A DNA stretch of 64,000 bases from positions 124,001-188,000 of the forward strand of contig JAJFTF010000024.1 in NCBI GenBank assembly GCA_021373185.1, in the 5' to 3' direction. Position numbers and translations under genes: made by a program. Numbering within the stretch: the stretch's first letter is position 1; each line of letters starts with the position of its first letter. Positions 9,907 through 19,167 of the stretch are shown here, piece by piece. This DNA comes from Betaproteobacteria bacterium (lineage in GTDB: Bacteria > Pseudomonadota > Gammaproteobacteria > Burkholderiales > Sulfuricellaceae). The notes under the pieces are model-generated. The model searched no databases. It was not told where the DNA came from and was given only the letters and a program-made list of their open reading frames with translations.

Positions 9907-10068
9907 CTAATCGTCTTGAAAGGGCATGTTTTTGTAGGACTCCAGGCGCTCGCCGCGCTCCTTGCTGCCAAACACAAAAAACAGGATGGCGCAGAAGGTG
10001 ACGAAGAAAATCAGCAGCCCCAGGGGTTTGGTGTTTTCCAGCTTGGTGAACCACATTAGCCATTCCAT
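9907..10068 (-). CDS. ccoQ: cbb3 oxidase small subunit CcoQ
   Basis: This 53-residue ORF was read directly from the minus strand. It starts M-E-W-L-M-W-F-T-K, has one membrane helix (about residues 15-35) and ends S-Y-K-N-M-P-F-Q-D-D, a C-terminus typical of CcoQ. GGGAG lies 7 nt before the ATG. Its position between ccoO (stop 11 bp upstream) and ccoP fits exactly. CcoQ stabilizes the cbb3 complex and binds between CcoN and CcoP. Confidence 0.93.
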   Translation of the reverse strand: MEWLMWFTKLENTKPLGLLIFFVTFCAILFFVFGSKERGERLESYKNMPFQDD

Positions 10069-10079
10069 GATGCGCTCCC

Positions 10080-10832
10080 TTAACGGAATTTCACGAAGCT
10101 GTCATTGTCGAACTTGCTGAAGTCCACCATGGTGCCGAGCACCTGCAGGTAGGCTACAACCGCATCCATTTCGGTCACATCGGCGGCGTTGCCGTCATAC
10201 TTGCCGGTTTGCGCCTGTTCGATCAGGTTCTTCTTGGCATCCGGGATGTGCAACTGCTTCGCCACGTCTGCGCCAAAGTCCTTGACGTTGTTGTCGTACT
10301 CGGCCTTGCTCACAGAATATGGCACGCCGGTCGTGCGCAAAGCCGCCATTCTGTCGCCAACATCCGAGGTATCGAGCGGGGACATCAACCATGGGTAATT
10401 CGGCATTACCGACTCAGGCACCACCGAACGCGGGGCGATCAAATGCTGAACCTGCCACTCGTTGGAGTATTTCTTGCCGACGCGGGCCAGATCAGGTCCG
10501 GTACGCTTGGAACCCCACTGGAACGGATGGTCATACTTCGACTCAGCCGCCAGCGAATAGTGGCCGTAGCGCATCGACTCGTCGCGGAACGGACGGATCA
10601 TCTGCGAGTGGCACAGATAGCAACCCTCGCGAATGTAAATGTCGCGACCGCGCAGTTCCAGTGCCGAGTAGGGGCGAACCATGTTGATGCCTTCCGGCGT
10701 TTTAACTTCCTCAACAGTGCCCTTGATGAAAAACAGAGGTACGACTTCAACCAGTCCGCCGATACTGATGGCGATCATTACCAGAACCAGCATCAATCCC
10801 AGATTTTTTTCAATTTTTCCATGATCAATCAT
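10080..10832 (-). CDS. ccoO: cbb3 oxidase monoheme subunit CcoO
   Basis: CcoO is the membrane-anchored monoheme cytochrome c that feeds electrons to the CcoN active site. The 250 residues include an N-terminal membrane helix (about 11-36) and heme site C-Y-L-C-H (71-75) followed by S-Q-M-I-R-P-F. The conserved [10 protein letters not shown] is also present. The start ATG has AAGGAT 5-10 nt upstream. It is separated from ccoN by a hairpin-containing 64-bp gap. Confidence 0.97.
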   Translation of the reverse strand: MIDHGKIEKNLGLMLVLVMIAISIGGLVEVVPLFFIKGTVEEVKTPEGINMVRPYSALELRGRDIYIREGCYLCHSQMIRPFRDESMRYGHYSLAAESKYDHPFQWGSKRTGPDLARVGKKYSNEWQVQHLIAPRSVVPESVMPNYPWLMSPLDTSDVGDRMAALRTTGVPYSVSKAEYDNNVKDFGADVAKQLHIPDAKKNLIEQAQTGKYDGNAADVTEMDAVVAYLQVLGTMVDFSKFDNDSFVKFR

Positions 10833-10852
10833 GATCTATCCTTATGCTTTGG

Positions 10853-10873
10853 ATGCCCCGCAACGCGGGGCAT
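10853..10873 (-). other. Intercistronic hairpin ccoN-ccoO
   Basis: A perfect 9-bp stem (10853-10861 with 10865-10873) with a 3-nt loop lies between ccoN and ccoO. No T-run follows on the minus strand, so it is unlikely to be a full terminator. It may mark an RNA processing or stabilizing site. Confidence 0.6.
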
Positions 10874-10896
10874 CGTCTGTTTCAATCCGATCCCGA

Positions 10897-12330
10897 TTAG
10901 GCCGCTTGCGGAGCCATGTCGCCCGATGCCACACCCTTGGCTTGGCTCATGGTCATGAAGCAGTTGTAAAGCATCAGAACCATGCCGGACAGGAACACCA
11001 AGCCGCCCAGTGCGCGCATCGCGTAGTAGGGATGCATGGCAGCAACGGTTTCAGCGAACGAATACTGCAGGTTGCCGAAATCGTCATAAGCACGCCACAT
11101 CAAGCCCTGCATGATGCCGGAGATCCACATCGCGGTGATGTACATCAGCGTACCGATGGTCGCCAGCCAGAAATGCACGTTGATCAGCTTGACGCTATAC
11201 ATCTTGGTGTCCCACAAACGCGGCACCATGTGATAGATCGCACCGAAGGAAATCATCGCCACCCAGCCCAGTGCGCCGGAGTGCACGTGACCGACTGTCC
11301 AGTCAGTGTAGTGAGACAGCGCATTCACGTCCTTCAGCGACATCATCGGGCCTTCGAACGTGGACATACCGTAGAAGGACAGAGACACGATCAGGAAGCG
11401 CAGCACCGGGTCGGTACGCAGCTTGTCCCAGGCACCGGACATGGTCATGATGCCGTTGATCATACCGCCCCAGGAAGGCATCAGCAGCATGATGGAGAAG
11501 GTCGCGGCCAGCGTGGACGTCCAGTCAGGAATCGCGGTCCAGTGCAGGTGGTGAGTACCCGCCCACATGTACATGAAGATCAGCGCCCAGAAGTGGACGA
11601 TCGACAAGCGATAGGAATAGATCGGACGGCCAGCCTGTTTCGGCACGAAGTAGTACATCATGCCGAGGAAAGCTGCAGTCAGGAAGAAACCCACCGCGTT
11701 ATGGCCATACCACCACTGCACCATCGCATCCTGCGCGCCGGAAAACAGCGGATAGGACTTGGTCAGGCTGACAGGGATCGCCAGGTTGTTGAAAATGTGC
11801 AACAGGGCTACCGCCAGGATGAAGGCGATGTAGAACCAGTTGGCCACATAGATGTGAGCCTCTTTGCGCTTCATCACGGTACCGATGTAGATAATGGCGT
11901 AAACCACCCACACCACAGTGATCAGCAAATCAACCGGCCATTCCATTTCGGCGTATTCGCGGCCCTGGCTGTAACCCAGCACGTCGCCGAGCGCGGCCAG
12001 CACGATGATCGCCTGCCAACCCCAGAAGGTAAAGCTGGCCATGCCGTCGGACAACAGACGGGCTTGGCAAGTACGCTGCACGATGTAATAGCTCGTTGCG
12101 AACAGCGCGCTACCACCAAAGCCGAAGATCACGGCGCCGGTATGAACCGGACGCAGACGACCAAAGGTAATGTAGGGAAAATCAAAATTCAGAAACGGCC
12201 ATGCCAGCTCCGAGGCGATGAACACCCCCAGCAACATGCCCACTGCGCCCCAGATCAGCGCCATGATGGTAAATTTTCGAACAATATCGTAGTTATATTG
12301 CTCGCTGCCCCCTATCGCAACCGATGCCAT
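10897..12330 (-). CDS. ccoN: cbb3 oxidase catalytic subunit CcoN
   Basis: CcoN is the 12-helix heme-copper subunit that reduces oxygen with high affinity. The 477-residue protein shows the cbb3 hallmarks, with histidine ligands in G-A-V-I-F-G-F-G and [12 protein letters not shown], and the H-H-L-H-W-T motif. An upstream AAGGAG sits 5-6 nt before the ATG. It heads ccoNOQP. A class II FNR-type promoter about 190 nt upstream suggests induction at low oxygen. Confidence 0.97.
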   Translation of the reverse strand: MASVAIGGSEQYNYDIVRKFTIMALIWGAVGMLLGVFIASELAWPFLNFDFPYITFGRLRPVHTGAVIFGFGGSALFATSYYIVQRTCQARLLSDGMASFTFWGWQAIIVLAALGDVLGYSQGREYAEMEWPVDLLITVVWVVYAIIYIGTVMKRKEAHIYVANWFYIAFILAVALLHIFNNLAIPVSLTKSYPLFSGAQDAMVQWWYGHNAVGFFLTAAFLGMMYYFVPKQAGRPIYSYRLSIVHFWALIFMYMWAGTHHLHWTAIPDWTSTLAATFSIMLLMPSWGGMINGIMTMSGAWDKLRTDPVLRFLIVSLSFYGMSTFEGPMMSLKDVNALSHYTDWTVGHVHSGALGWVAMISFGAIYHMVPRLWDTKMYSVKLINVHFWLATIGTLMYITAMWISGIMQGLMWRAYDDFGNLQYSFAETVAAMHPYYAMRALGGLVFLSGMVLMLYNCFMTMSQAKGVASGDMAPQAA

Positions 12331-12643
12331 ATTTTTCTCCTTGCTGTAAACATAAACCTGCGTTTAGACGCGCGACAAAGCCAGCAAAACAACTGCAGCC
12401 TCTTCGGTTTCCAGCGCCATATCCAAAAACGCGTCCAGCCCATCAAGCCGACCGACCCACATCTATTTAATATAGCAACTGCGCCAGAAAACACATTCTT
12501 GCGGCCATTTGGCACAACGGTGCCTAATATAGCCGCAAACACGCAAACGTTCACTGACGTACGTCAACCAAGACTCAGATAATAAATACCTGCGTATCCG
12601 ATTAAAACACTCGGAAACCGCAGAATGCAGCGCGGCGCCGAAA
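12331..12643 (-). other. Intergenic region fnr-ccoN
   Basis: This 313-bp gap holds the FNR-type ccoN promoter described separately, and about 190 nt of untranslated leader before ccoN. An 80-codon ORF that spans the gap on the minus strand runs into ccoN in another frame. It has no Shine-Dalgarno or recognisable protein features, and I do not regard it as a gene. Confidence 0.6.
12526..12567 (-). promoter_or_regulatory. Class II FNR/ANR promoter of ccoN
   Basis: The minus strand reads TTGACGTACGTCAG at 12567-12554, a near-perfect FNR/ANR-like palindrome (TTGAC-N4-GTCAA type). Exactly 22 nt later comes TATATT (12531-12526). That spacing centres the box at -41.5, the standard geometry of class II FNR-activated promoters. 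The predicted transcript start is near 12520. Confidence 0.82.
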
Positions 12644-13411
12644 TCAGCCGCGAGAGATAAGCCTGAGCCGATCCAGGTCGAGCAACTGCACCTGCCGCCG
12701 CGCGGTGGTCAGCAGACCGTCTTCCTGAAAACGCGTGAACACGCGGCATACCGTTTCTTCGGCCATGCCGAGGTAATTGCCGATGTCACTGCGCGACATG
12801 CTCAGATTGAATAAGGTAGGGGAATAACTGCGTTTTTGAAAACGCTGGGAAAAGCTCAGCAGGAAAGTAGCCAGGCGCTCATCGGCATTTTTCTTGCCCA
12901 GCAGCAACATCAGATCCTGATTGTCGATAATTTCCTGGCTCAGTATTTTAAGCATCTGGTAACGAACGGAAGGCAGCTCTTCGCTATATGCTTCCAGCAC
13001 TTCGAGCGGGACTTCGCACACCATGGTGGTTTCCAGAACCCGTGCTTCGCTGGTGTAGTGGTCTGAAGCCAGCGCCCCCAGCCCCAGCAACTCGCCGGTG
13101 ACATGAAAACCGGTCACTTGCATCCGTCCATCGTTGGTCAGGACATAACTTTTGGCCGAACCGCAACGGATGGCATAAATCGCGCGCACCGGCTCGCCGA
13201 CCCGATAAAGCAACTCGCCGCGCTTGAACAGCTTGCGGTTTCTGACAATGGTTTCCAGCAGGCGCAAATCCGCTTCGCCGCCGTTCACTTCACGGCACAG
13301 GCCGTAGATTCCGCAATCCCGGCAGGTAATCGGCGAACACACCTCTCCCGCATTCTCGGCAACTCGCGCGACCACGGGTCGCTTCGGCATCATTCGCACA
13401 ACAGCATTCAC
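12644..13411 (-). CDS. fnr: FNR/ANR-family oxygen-sensing regulator
   Basis: This 255-residue CRP/FNR-family regulator keeps all four cluster cysteines of E. coli FNR at a constant +10 offset: C30, C33, C39 and C132. It should therefore bind an oxygen-labile 4Fe-4S cluster. The sensor and dimerization helix are followed by a helix-turn-helix (about residues 205-228). In the recognition helix E219 and R223 match FNR E209 and R213, but the intervening serine (FNR S212) is cysteine C222. The start overlaps the sco stop by 4 bp. It lies directly upstream of ccoN, a likely target. Confidence 0.94.
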   Translation of the reverse strand: MNAVVRMMPKRPVVARVAENAGEVCSPITCRDCGIYGLCREVNGGEADLRLLETIVRNRKLFKRGELLYRVGEPVRAIYAIRCGSAKSYVLTNDGRMQVTGFHVTGELLGLGALASDHYTSEARVLETTMVCEVPLEVLEAYSEELPSVRYQMLKILSQEIIDNQDLMLLLGKKNADERLATFLLSFSQRFQKRSYSPTLFNLSMSRSDIGNYLGMAEETVCRVFTRFQEDGLLTTARRQVQLLDLDRLRLISRG

Positions 13412-14019
13412 GTTTTTTCGCCCAAAAGTAGTTTCATATCATGCACAATCGATGTCGCCTCGACATCATACCCAATCAGCAACCGCAAATGTCCGCGCGG
13501 GTCGAAAGCATAAATACCCACGCTATGATCGATCTGGTAGCCCGCCGCAGAGCCGGCATCATGCTTGCCGTAGGTTGCCCTGAACTCTCTGGCAGTCCCG
13601 GCGATGGCCTTATCGTCGCCATGCAGCGCCAGAAAATCCTTATTAAAGTAAGTAACGAAATTCGCCAGTCTTTCCGGTGTATCGCGCTCCGGATCAAGCG
13701 AGACGAAAATCACCTGCACGCGCGCCGCATCTTCACCCAGGCTTTTTTGCACCTCAGCCAACTTGGACAGCGAATTCAGGCAAACGTCAGGACAATTAGT
13801 ATATCCAAAAAACAGCAACACCGCCTTACCCCTGAAATCGGCCAGTGTGCGAGTCTTCCCGCGATGATCGGCAAGACGGAAATCCCTGCCGAAATCCGCG
13901 CCGGTAATGTCCGATGCCACAAACGGTTCGGGTGAAGATTTCTTGTCGGCGCACCCGGACAACATCAGCGCCAGCACCAGCGCCACCACCCACCGGCCAG
14001 TCTCAAAGCACTTACGCAC
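13408..14019 (-). CDS. SCO1/SenC/PrrC copper chaperone lipoprotein
   Basis: SCO proteins deliver copper to oxidases or act as thiol-disulfide factors. The 203 residues have a lipoprotein signal with lipobox L-S-G-C (C23) and a thioredoxin fold. The copper-binding C-P-D-V-C (C76, C80) is present, with a distal histidine in D-H-S-V-G-I-Y (about 165). It lies between an Rrf2 regulator (8-bp overlap) and fnr (4-bp overlap), in one operon next to the cbb3 genes. A role in CuB assembly is likely. Confidence 0.93.
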   Translation of the reverse strand: MRKCFETGRWVVALVLALMLSGCADKKSSPEPFVASDITGADFGRDFRLADHRGKTRTLADFRGKAVLLFFGYTNCPDVCLNSLSKLAEVQKSLGEDAARVQVIFVSLDPERDTPERLANFVTYFNKDFLALHGDDKAIAGTAREFRATYGKHDAGSAAGYQIDHSVGIYAFDPRGHLRLLIGYDVEATSIVHDMKLLLGEKT

Positions 14020-14482
14020 CGCCCATTTCCGTGCCCATCATCACCATCGGCAAATCGCAAATACGGTATTTTCCGCTTTGCACTGCGATGGCCAAGCGCT
14101 CAAGCGTCTGCTCATGCAGCAAAGCAACAATCTTCTCCTTGATCGGTTTCCATTTGGAGTGCACCGGGCAGGCCGTTTCGTCGCTGCAAACTTTCAGGCC
14201 CAGCACGCAATCCTCGGTAAAACCGACGCCCTCGATCAAAGTCACAATTTGCATCAGATCGGTCTTTTCCCCGCCTTCGCGCAAGCAGAACCCCCCCTGG
14301 CGTCCACGATAGGAATAAAGCAGATTGCCCTTGCACAGGCTTTGCATGATTTTGGCAAGGTAAGCGGTCGGAACGCCAAGGTATTCCGCCACTTTGCGGC
14401 TCAATACCGGCTCGCCATGAGGCAGCGTAGCGACATAGATCATCGCCTGAATGGCGTACTGACTGGTGCGGGATAAAATCAT
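14012..14482 (-). CDS. Rrf2-family Fe-S regulator
   Basis: This 156-residue protein has the Rrf2 N-terminal winged helix (I-L-S-R-T-S-Q-Y-A-I-Q-A-M). It has a cysteine triad C92, C99, C105, nearly superposable on the IscR ligands (C92, C98, C104) but with six residues in the first gap. Relatives bind Fe-S clusters and sense iron-sulfur status (IscR) or nitric oxide (NsrR). The sequence does not decide between them. I chose the ATG at 14482 because GGAG is 5 nt upstream and the family starts at this residue. It heads an operon with sco and fnr. Confidence 0.88.
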   Translation of the reverse strand: MILSRTSQYAIQAMIYVATLPHGEPVLSRKVAEYLGVPTAYLAKIMQSLCKGNLLYSYRGRQGGFCLREGGEKTDLMQIVTLIEGVGFTEDCVLGLKVCSDETACPVHSKWKPIKEKIVALLHEQTLERLAIAVQSGKYRICDLPMVMMGTEMGGA

Positions 14483-14517
14483 TGGGTCTCCAATTGACAC
14501 TTGCCGATCTGATTATC

Positions 14518-14531
14518 TTGATTCAAGCCAA
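14518..14531 (-). promoter_or_regulatory. Possible FNR half-palindrome before rrf2-sco-fnr
   Basis: The plus strand reads TTGATTCAAGCCAA, which matches 8 of 10 conserved bases of the FNR consensus TTGAT-N4-ATCAA. It lies about 36 bp upstream of the Rrf2 start, next to a GATAAT. It could mediate autoregulation of fnr, but no well-placed -35/-10 pair supports it. Confidence 0.35.
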
Positions 14532-14583
14532 TTGCATGATAATAAGGGCATTGCCGCAAAAAATCCATGGCCGGAGAAAAAAT

Positions 14584-15273
14584 CTATCGCTCAGGGCACG
14601 CCAGCAACGTCATCTGCAACGACCCTGCCGCCTCAACGGCGGTCAATCCTTCGCGATAGGGCAACACACCGAGCAAGGGCGCCGCCAGCCGGTATTCCAG
14701 TGCCGCAATATTTTCCTGCAGGAAAGGCATGCCGGGCTCGATCTGGTTCGCCACCCAGCCCGCCAGCCGCAATCCGCGTTGCCGGATCGCCTCCGCAGTC
14801 AGCAAGGCATGGTTCAGGCAACCAAGACGCAGGCCCACCACCAAAATCACCGGTAGCCCAAGCTGTTGCGCCAGATCGGCGGTGTCTTCGCGTTCGTTGA
14901 GCGGCACGGCGAAACCGCCGACCCCCTCGACCACTACCACATCGGCCATCTCCTGCAATTGCCGAAAAGCATCCACGATGGCTTCGATGTGGATCGCCAC
15001 ATTGGCCTGCATAGCGGCGAGGTGGGGCGCGACCGGTGGGATCAGTGCATAAGGGTTGACCAGTTGCGGCGGCGCAACGACATTACCCGCAGCACACAAT
15101 TTCACCACATCGTCGCAGCGCAAACCGTCCGGTGTTTCTTCGCAGCCGGCGGCGACCGGTTTCATGCCGACCGCTCTTTCGCCCAACCCAACAAAGGCCC
15201 GCAGCAACCCGCAGGCAATCAGCGTCTTGCCGACGTTGGTATCTGTGCCAGTTACGAAATACGCTTTTTTCAT
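14584..15273 (-). CDS. bioD: Dethiobiotin synthetase BioD
   Basis: BioD closes the ureido ring of dethiobiotin from DAPA, CO2 and ATP. The 229 residues start M-K-K-A-Y-F-V and have the P-loop G-T-D-T-N-V-G-K-T (9-17), the M-K-P-V-A-A-G substrate motif and V-V-E-G-V-G-G-F-A-V-P-L. It is the last gene of the bio operon, 18 bp after bioC. Confidence 0.97.
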   Translation of the reverse strand: MKKAYFVTGTDTNVGKTLIACGLLRAFVGLGERAVGMKPVAAGCEETPDGLRCDDVVKLCAAGNVVAPPQLVNPYALIPPVAPHLAAMQANVAIHIEAIVDAFRQLQEMADVVVVEGVGGFAVPLNEREDTADLAQQLGLPVILVVGLRLGCLNHALLTAEAIRQRGLRLAGWVANQIEPGMPFLQENIAALEYRLAAPLLGVLPYREGLTAVEAAGSLQMTLLACPER

Positions 15274-15291
15274 TTAGCGTGTACGCCAATC

Positions 15292-16161
15292 CTAACGATG
15301 GAATTTAATCACTTGCGCCTCGCCCGGCGCCGGTTTCTTCTCGCCCTTCCAGGCGTGGCCATACACCACTTCATAGGTCGCCGGCAGCTTGCCGTCACGG
15401 CGCAGCGCTTCGTAATTCTGCTGCAACCGCTGCCAGGTGCCCTTGCCCAGCAGGCCCCGCGCCCTGCCCTGGTTGGCGTTGTGCGCGCCCAGCGCCTTGA
15501 GGTCGCGCATCAGCCCCGCAAGGTCACCGTAAGTCAGGGTAACGGTTTCCATATCCATCACCGGCTCGGCAAAGCCGGCCTGCATCAGGGCGTCGCCGAC
15601 ATCGTGCATGTCGACGAAGCGATTGACGTGGGCATCGGCGTCCAGCGTGCCGAATACCTGGCGCAGCTCCTTCAGGGTATCCGGGCCGAAGGTGCTGAAC
15701 ATCAACAGTCCGCCGTTTTCCAGCGCGCCATGCAGGCCGACGAAGGTCGCGCCCAGATCGTTGCACCACTGCAAGGCGAGGTTGGACCAGATCATGCCGA
15801 CGCTGCCGTCACGCACCGGCAGAGCTTCGAGGTCGCCGCAAATCTGCGCCGGCGCGGCCATGAACGGCAACAACTGCTTCCAGCCCTGCTGCCGTTTGCG
15901 CGACGCCTGCAGCATGGCGGGCGCAATATCCAGCTCGATCACCCGCGACTTGGCATAATGTTTCCGCAATTGCCCGGAACCGTAGCCGGTGCCGCAACCG
16001 GCATCGAGAATCACCTGCGGCTCGTACTTGATGTATTGCAGACGCTCGACCATGCGGTCGCAAATCTCGCGCTGCAATACCGCCACCCGGTCATAGGTCG
16101 CCGCCGCCCGGTCGAAAGAGCGGCGCACCCGGCGCTTGTCCAGCGTAAATTGATCAACCAT
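15292..16161 (-). CDS. bioC: Malonyl-ACP O-methyltransferase BioC
   Basis: BioC methylates malonyl-ACP to open the pimelate branch of biotin synthesis. The 289-residue SAM-dependent methyltransferase has the motif I D-A-G-C-G-T-G-Y-G-S (about residues 53-62) and the N-terminal F-D-R-A-A-A-T-Y-D typical of BioC. Its start overlaps bioH by 8 bp, which supports a shared transcript with the esterase that acts later in the pathway. Confidence 0.95.
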   Translation of the reverse strand: MVDQFTLDKRRVRRSFDRAAATYDRVAVLQREICDRMVERLQYIKYEPQVILDAGCGTGYGSGQLRKHYAKSRVIELDIAPAMLQASRKRQQGWKQLLPFMAAPAQICGDLEALPVRDGSVGMIWSNLALQWCNDLGATFVGLHGALENGGLLMFSTFGPDTLKELRQVFGTLDADAHVNRFVDMHDVGDALMQAGFAEPVMDMETVTLTYGDLAGLMRDLKALGAHNANQGRARGLLGKGTWQRLQQNYEALRRDGKLPATYEVVYGHAWKGEKKPAPGEAQVIKFHR

Positions 16162-16918
16162 GCAGGAATCCGCTCATCATTTCGGTAAATTTCTCAGGGT
16201 GGGACAAGAACGGCGCATGCGCGGCACCCGCAACAATCTCCAGCCGCGCAGCCGGCATTCGTTCGGCCAGCCAGTGCGCCGCCGCAACCGGCGCCAGCAT
16301 GTCGCGCTCGCCGTGCAGCAGCAAGGCCGGCGTTTTAATCGTCACTGCCGGTTTGCGCAAATCGCTCTCCAGCAGAATCGCAAGACCCGCCCGCAGCACC
16401 GCCACATCGGGGCGCCCTTTGGCAAACAGGCCGTCGCGCAGACGCTTCAACACCATTTTGACTTCATCGTCGCCGCGTGCCTGCAGGGCCAGAAAGCGCT
16501 TCAGCGTGCCTTCGTAATCGATTTCCAGCGCTGCGGCGAATTCCAGCAAAACCTCGCGCGGCACCGCACTAGACCAGTCGTCCCGGGCGGCAAAGCATGG
16601 CGTGGTTCCGACCAGAACCAGGCTCGCCAGTCTTTCCGGGAAAAGCCGCGCCATTTCCAGCGCCACCTGCCCGCCCAGCGACCAGCCGCAAACATGAGTT
16701 TTATCCGGCAATGCCGCTGCCACCGTGCGCGCCAGGTTTTCCAGCGTGCCGGGCTCAATCGCCGGGCTGGCGCCATATCCGGGCAAATCGACGACATGCA
16801 GCCGGAAGCGCTGCGCCAGCGCGTCGCGCACGCCGTCCCATACTCCGCCGTGCATGCCCCAGCCGTGGATCAGGGCGAGGTCTGGGCCGTCGCCAATAAT
16901 TTCGATATGAAGTTTCAT
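16154..16918 (-). CDS. bioH: Pimeloyl-ACP methyl ester esterase BioH
   Basis: BioH hydrolyses pimeloyl-ACP methyl ester once the chain is complete. This 254-residue alpha/beta hydrolase has oxyanion-region H-G-W-G-M-H-G-G-V-W, nucleophile motif G-W-S-L-G-G (S80), an aspartate in G-E-R-D-M-L-A-P and a late histidine in H-A-P-F-L-S-H-P. It sits directly before bioC. An inverted repeat separates it from bioF. Confidence 0.95.
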   Translation of the reverse strand: MKLHIEIIGDGPDLALIHGWGMHGGVWDGVRDALAQRFRLHVVDLPGYGASPAIEPGTLENLARTVAAALPDKTHVCGWSLGGQVALEMARLFPERLASLVLVGTTPCFAARDDWSSAVPREVLLEFAAALEIDYEGTLKRFLALQARGDDEVKMVLKRLRDGLFAKGRPDVAVLRAGLAILLESDLRKPAVTIKTPALLLHGERDMLAPVAAAHWLAERMPAARLEIVAGAAHAPFLSHPEKFTEMMSGFLHG

Positions 16919-16930
16919 TAAAATCTTTTT

Positions 16931-16997
16931 TTACCGCAAAGGACGCGAAGGTTCGCAAAGGGAAAAATCTGCTTTACCTTGCGGTCCTTTGCGGTAA
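16931..16997. repeat. Inverted repeat between bioF and bioH
   Basis: A perfect 14-bp inverted repeat (16931-16944 with 16984-16997), core CCGCAAAGGAC, ends immediately at the bioF stop. A similar GCAAAG-type element lies at 28224-28306, so this looks like a dispersed non-coding repeat family. Confidence 0.75.
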
Positions 16998-18158
16998 TCA
17001 TATCTTTTCCAACTCATTCAACGTCGCAGCCAGCAGCGCCACATCTTCAAGGCCGTGCGCCGCCGACAGCGAAATCCGCAACCGCGCTTCGCCTTTCGGC
17101 ACGGTGGGCGGGCGGATCGCCGGCACCCAGATGCCGCGCTGGCGCAGCGCTTCGCTCACCGCCAGCACCGCGTCGTTGCCGCCGATGATTACCGGCTGGA
17201 TCGGCGTTGTTGACGGCATCAAGCGCCAGCGCCGCAGATTCAGCCCCTGTTTCAGGGTGGTCGCCAGCGCTTGTAGCCGTTCGCGCCGCCACGCCTCGCC
17301 GTCGATCAGCCGCAGGCTGGCGCTCAGCACAGCAGCCAAAGAGGGCGGCATTGCCGTGGTGTAAATATAAGGACGAGCGCGCTGCAGCAGATAATCCACC
17401 AATGTTGCCGACCCGGCGACAAAAGCGCCGAACACGCCGGCAGCCTTGCCCAGGGTCGCCATGTAAACGATCCGCTCCGAAGTGACGCCGAAATATTCCA
17501 GCACGCCCCGCCCGCCGCTTCCCAGCACGCCGAAACCGTGGGCGTCATCCAACAGCAGCAGCGCATCGTAACGCTCGCACAGCATCAGCAATTCCGGCAC
17601 CGGCGCGATATCGCCGTCCATGCTGAACACCGCATCCGTCACCACCAGCTTACGCCTGGCCTGCGAAGCTGCCAGCCGCTGTTCCAGCGCCGCCAGGTCT
17701 AGATGCGGGTAACGGGTGAATCTGGCGCGCGACAGCAGCGCCGCGTCGTTGAGCGATGCATGGTTGAGCTTGTCGGCGAAAATCTCGTCGTCGCGCCCGA
17801 CAAGCGCGGTGACGATAGCCAGATTGGCCATGTAGCCGGTGGAGAACAGCAACGCGGCCGGTTGGCCGGTGAAGGCGGCAAGCGCGGTTTCCAGTTCATG
17901 ATGGGCTGCGCCATGGCCGCTCACCAGATGCGATGCCCCGGCCCCTACGCCATATTGCGCGGCGGCATGCTGCAAGGCTTCGACCAGCGCCGGATGGCCG
18001 GCAAGGCCGAGATAATCGTTGCTGCAAAAGGACAGGTATTCGCGGCCATCCTCGACAACACGCACACTGGTTGCGCATTCCAGCACGCGACGGCGACGCA
18101 AAAGGCCGTCCGCTTCGATATGGCGAAGTTCAGTGGAAAGGGAGGAAAGGAAATCCAT
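16998..18158 (-). CDS. bioF: 8-amino-7-oxononanoate synthase BioF
   Basis: BioF condenses pimeloyl-ACP with alanine, using PLP. The 386-residue protein contains Y-L-S-F-C-S-N-D-Y-L-G-L-A-G-H-P (about 37-52), the cofactor region D-D-A-H-G-F-G-V-L-G, and the Schiff-base lysine in T-L-G-K-A-A-G (about residue 235). I chose the ATG at 18158 rather than 13 codons upstream because the N-terminus M-D-F-L-S-S-L matches the family and avoids an overlong leader. Confidence 0.96.
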   Translation of the reverse strand: MDFLSSLSTELRHIEADGLLRRRRVLECATSVRVVEDGREYLSFCSNDYLGLAGHPALVEALQHAAAQYGVGAGASHLVSGHGAAHHELETALAAFTGQPAALLFSTGYMANLAIVTALVGRDDEIFADKLNHASLNDAALLSRARFTRYPHLDLAALEQRLAASQARRKLVVTDAVFSMDGDIAPVPELLMLCERYDALLLLDDAHGFGVLGSGGRGVLEYFGVTSERIVYMATLGKAAGVFGAFVAGSATLVDYLLQRARPYIYTTAMPPSLAAVLSASLRLIDGEAWRRERLQALATTLKQGLNLRRWRLMPSTTPIQPVIIGGNDAVLAVSEALRQRGIWVPAIRPPTVPKGEARLRISLSAAHGLEDVALLAATLNELEKI

Positions 18159-18198
18159 ATTTGCAGCAGGGCGCAAGGAACGCGCCCTGCCAGTCACG

Positions 18199-19167
18199 CT
18201 ATGCCATCACCCGGATACCGAGCTTGCCGAACAAATCCAGGTCGCTTTCAGCGGAAGGATTGGCGGTGGTCAGCAGCTTTTCGCCGTAAAAAACCGAATT
18301 GGCGCCGGCCTGGAAACACAATGCCTGCAATGGCCCGTCCATCTGCTCGCGTCCGGCGGAAAGGCGCACCAGGCTTTTCGGCATGGTGATGCGCGCCACC
18401 GCGACGGTACGCACGAATTCAATCGGGTCGAGCGCCTTGGCGCCATCCAGCGGCGTGCCTTTCACCTGCACCAGCATGTTGATCGGCACGGATTCCGGCG
18501 GCGGATTGAGGTTGGCGAGTTGGGCGATCAGCGAAGCGCGGTGGGTACGCGACTCGCCCATGCCGACGATGCCGCCGGAGCACACCTTGATGCCGACGCC
18601 GCGCACCTGGTCGAGCGTATCCAGCCGGTCCTGATAGGTGTGGGTAGTCACCACCTCGCCGTAATACTCCGGCGCGGTGTCCAGATTGTGATTGTAATAA
18701 TCCAGGCCAGCCTCGCGCAGTTGCTCGGCCTGGCCTTCCTTCAGCATGCCGAGGGTGACGCAGGTTTCCAGACCGAGCGCGCGCACCGCGCTGATCATGT
18801 CCAGCACCGGCCCCAGCTCTTTCTGCTTCGGCCCACGCCATGCCGCACCCATGCAGAAGCGCGTGGCGCCCTTTTCCTTGGCTGCGCGGGCTTTCTCCAC
18901 CACGGTTTCCAGCTCGAGCAGATTTTCCTGCTCGACGCCGGTGTGATGGCGCTTCGATTGCGAACAATAACCGCAATCCTCGGAACAGCCGCCGGTCTTG
19001 ATCGAAAGCAGGGTACTCACCTGCACTTCGTTGGGATCGAAATGGGCGCGGTGGACGGTTTGCGCCTGGAACAGCAAATCGCTGAACGGCAAAGCGAACA
19101 GCGCTTCGATCTCAGCCACCGTCCAGCGCTTGGTCGCGGTCAATTCAGGGGTCAGCATGTCATTCAT
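18199..19167 (-). CDS. bioB: Biotin synthase BioB
   Basis: BioB inserts sulfur into dethiobiotin by radical SAM chemistry. The 322 residues carry the radical SAM cysteines C61-X3-C65-X2-C68 ([13 protein letters not shown]) and the later conserved [15 protein letters not shown] is near the end. It overlaps the preceding membrane protein gene by 8 bp and is followed by bioF. Confidence 0.97.
   Translation of the reverse strand: MNDMLTPELTATKRWTVAEIEALFALPFSDLLFQAQTVHRAHFDPNEVQVSTLLSIKTGGCSEDCGYCSQSKRHHTGVEQENLLELETVVEKARAAKEKGATRFCMGAAWRGPKQKELGPVLDMISAVRALGLETCVTLGMLKEGQAEQLREAGLDYYNHNLDTAPEYYGEVVTTHTYQDRLDTLDQVRGVGIKVCSGGIVGMGESRTHRASLIAQLANLNPPPESVPINMLVQVKGTPLDGAKALDPIEFVRTVAVARITMPKSLVRLSAGREQMDGPLQALCFQAGANSVFYGEKLLTTANPSAESDLDLFGKLGIRVMA

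Noticed and set aside
10831..12582. 583-codon plus-strand ORF antisense to ccoN
   Set aside because: It mirrors the strongly conserved ccoN gene on the other strand. Its product is rich in His, Arg and Gln with no recognisable domain, and no ribosome site precedes it. Long antisense frames are expected in GC-rich genes.
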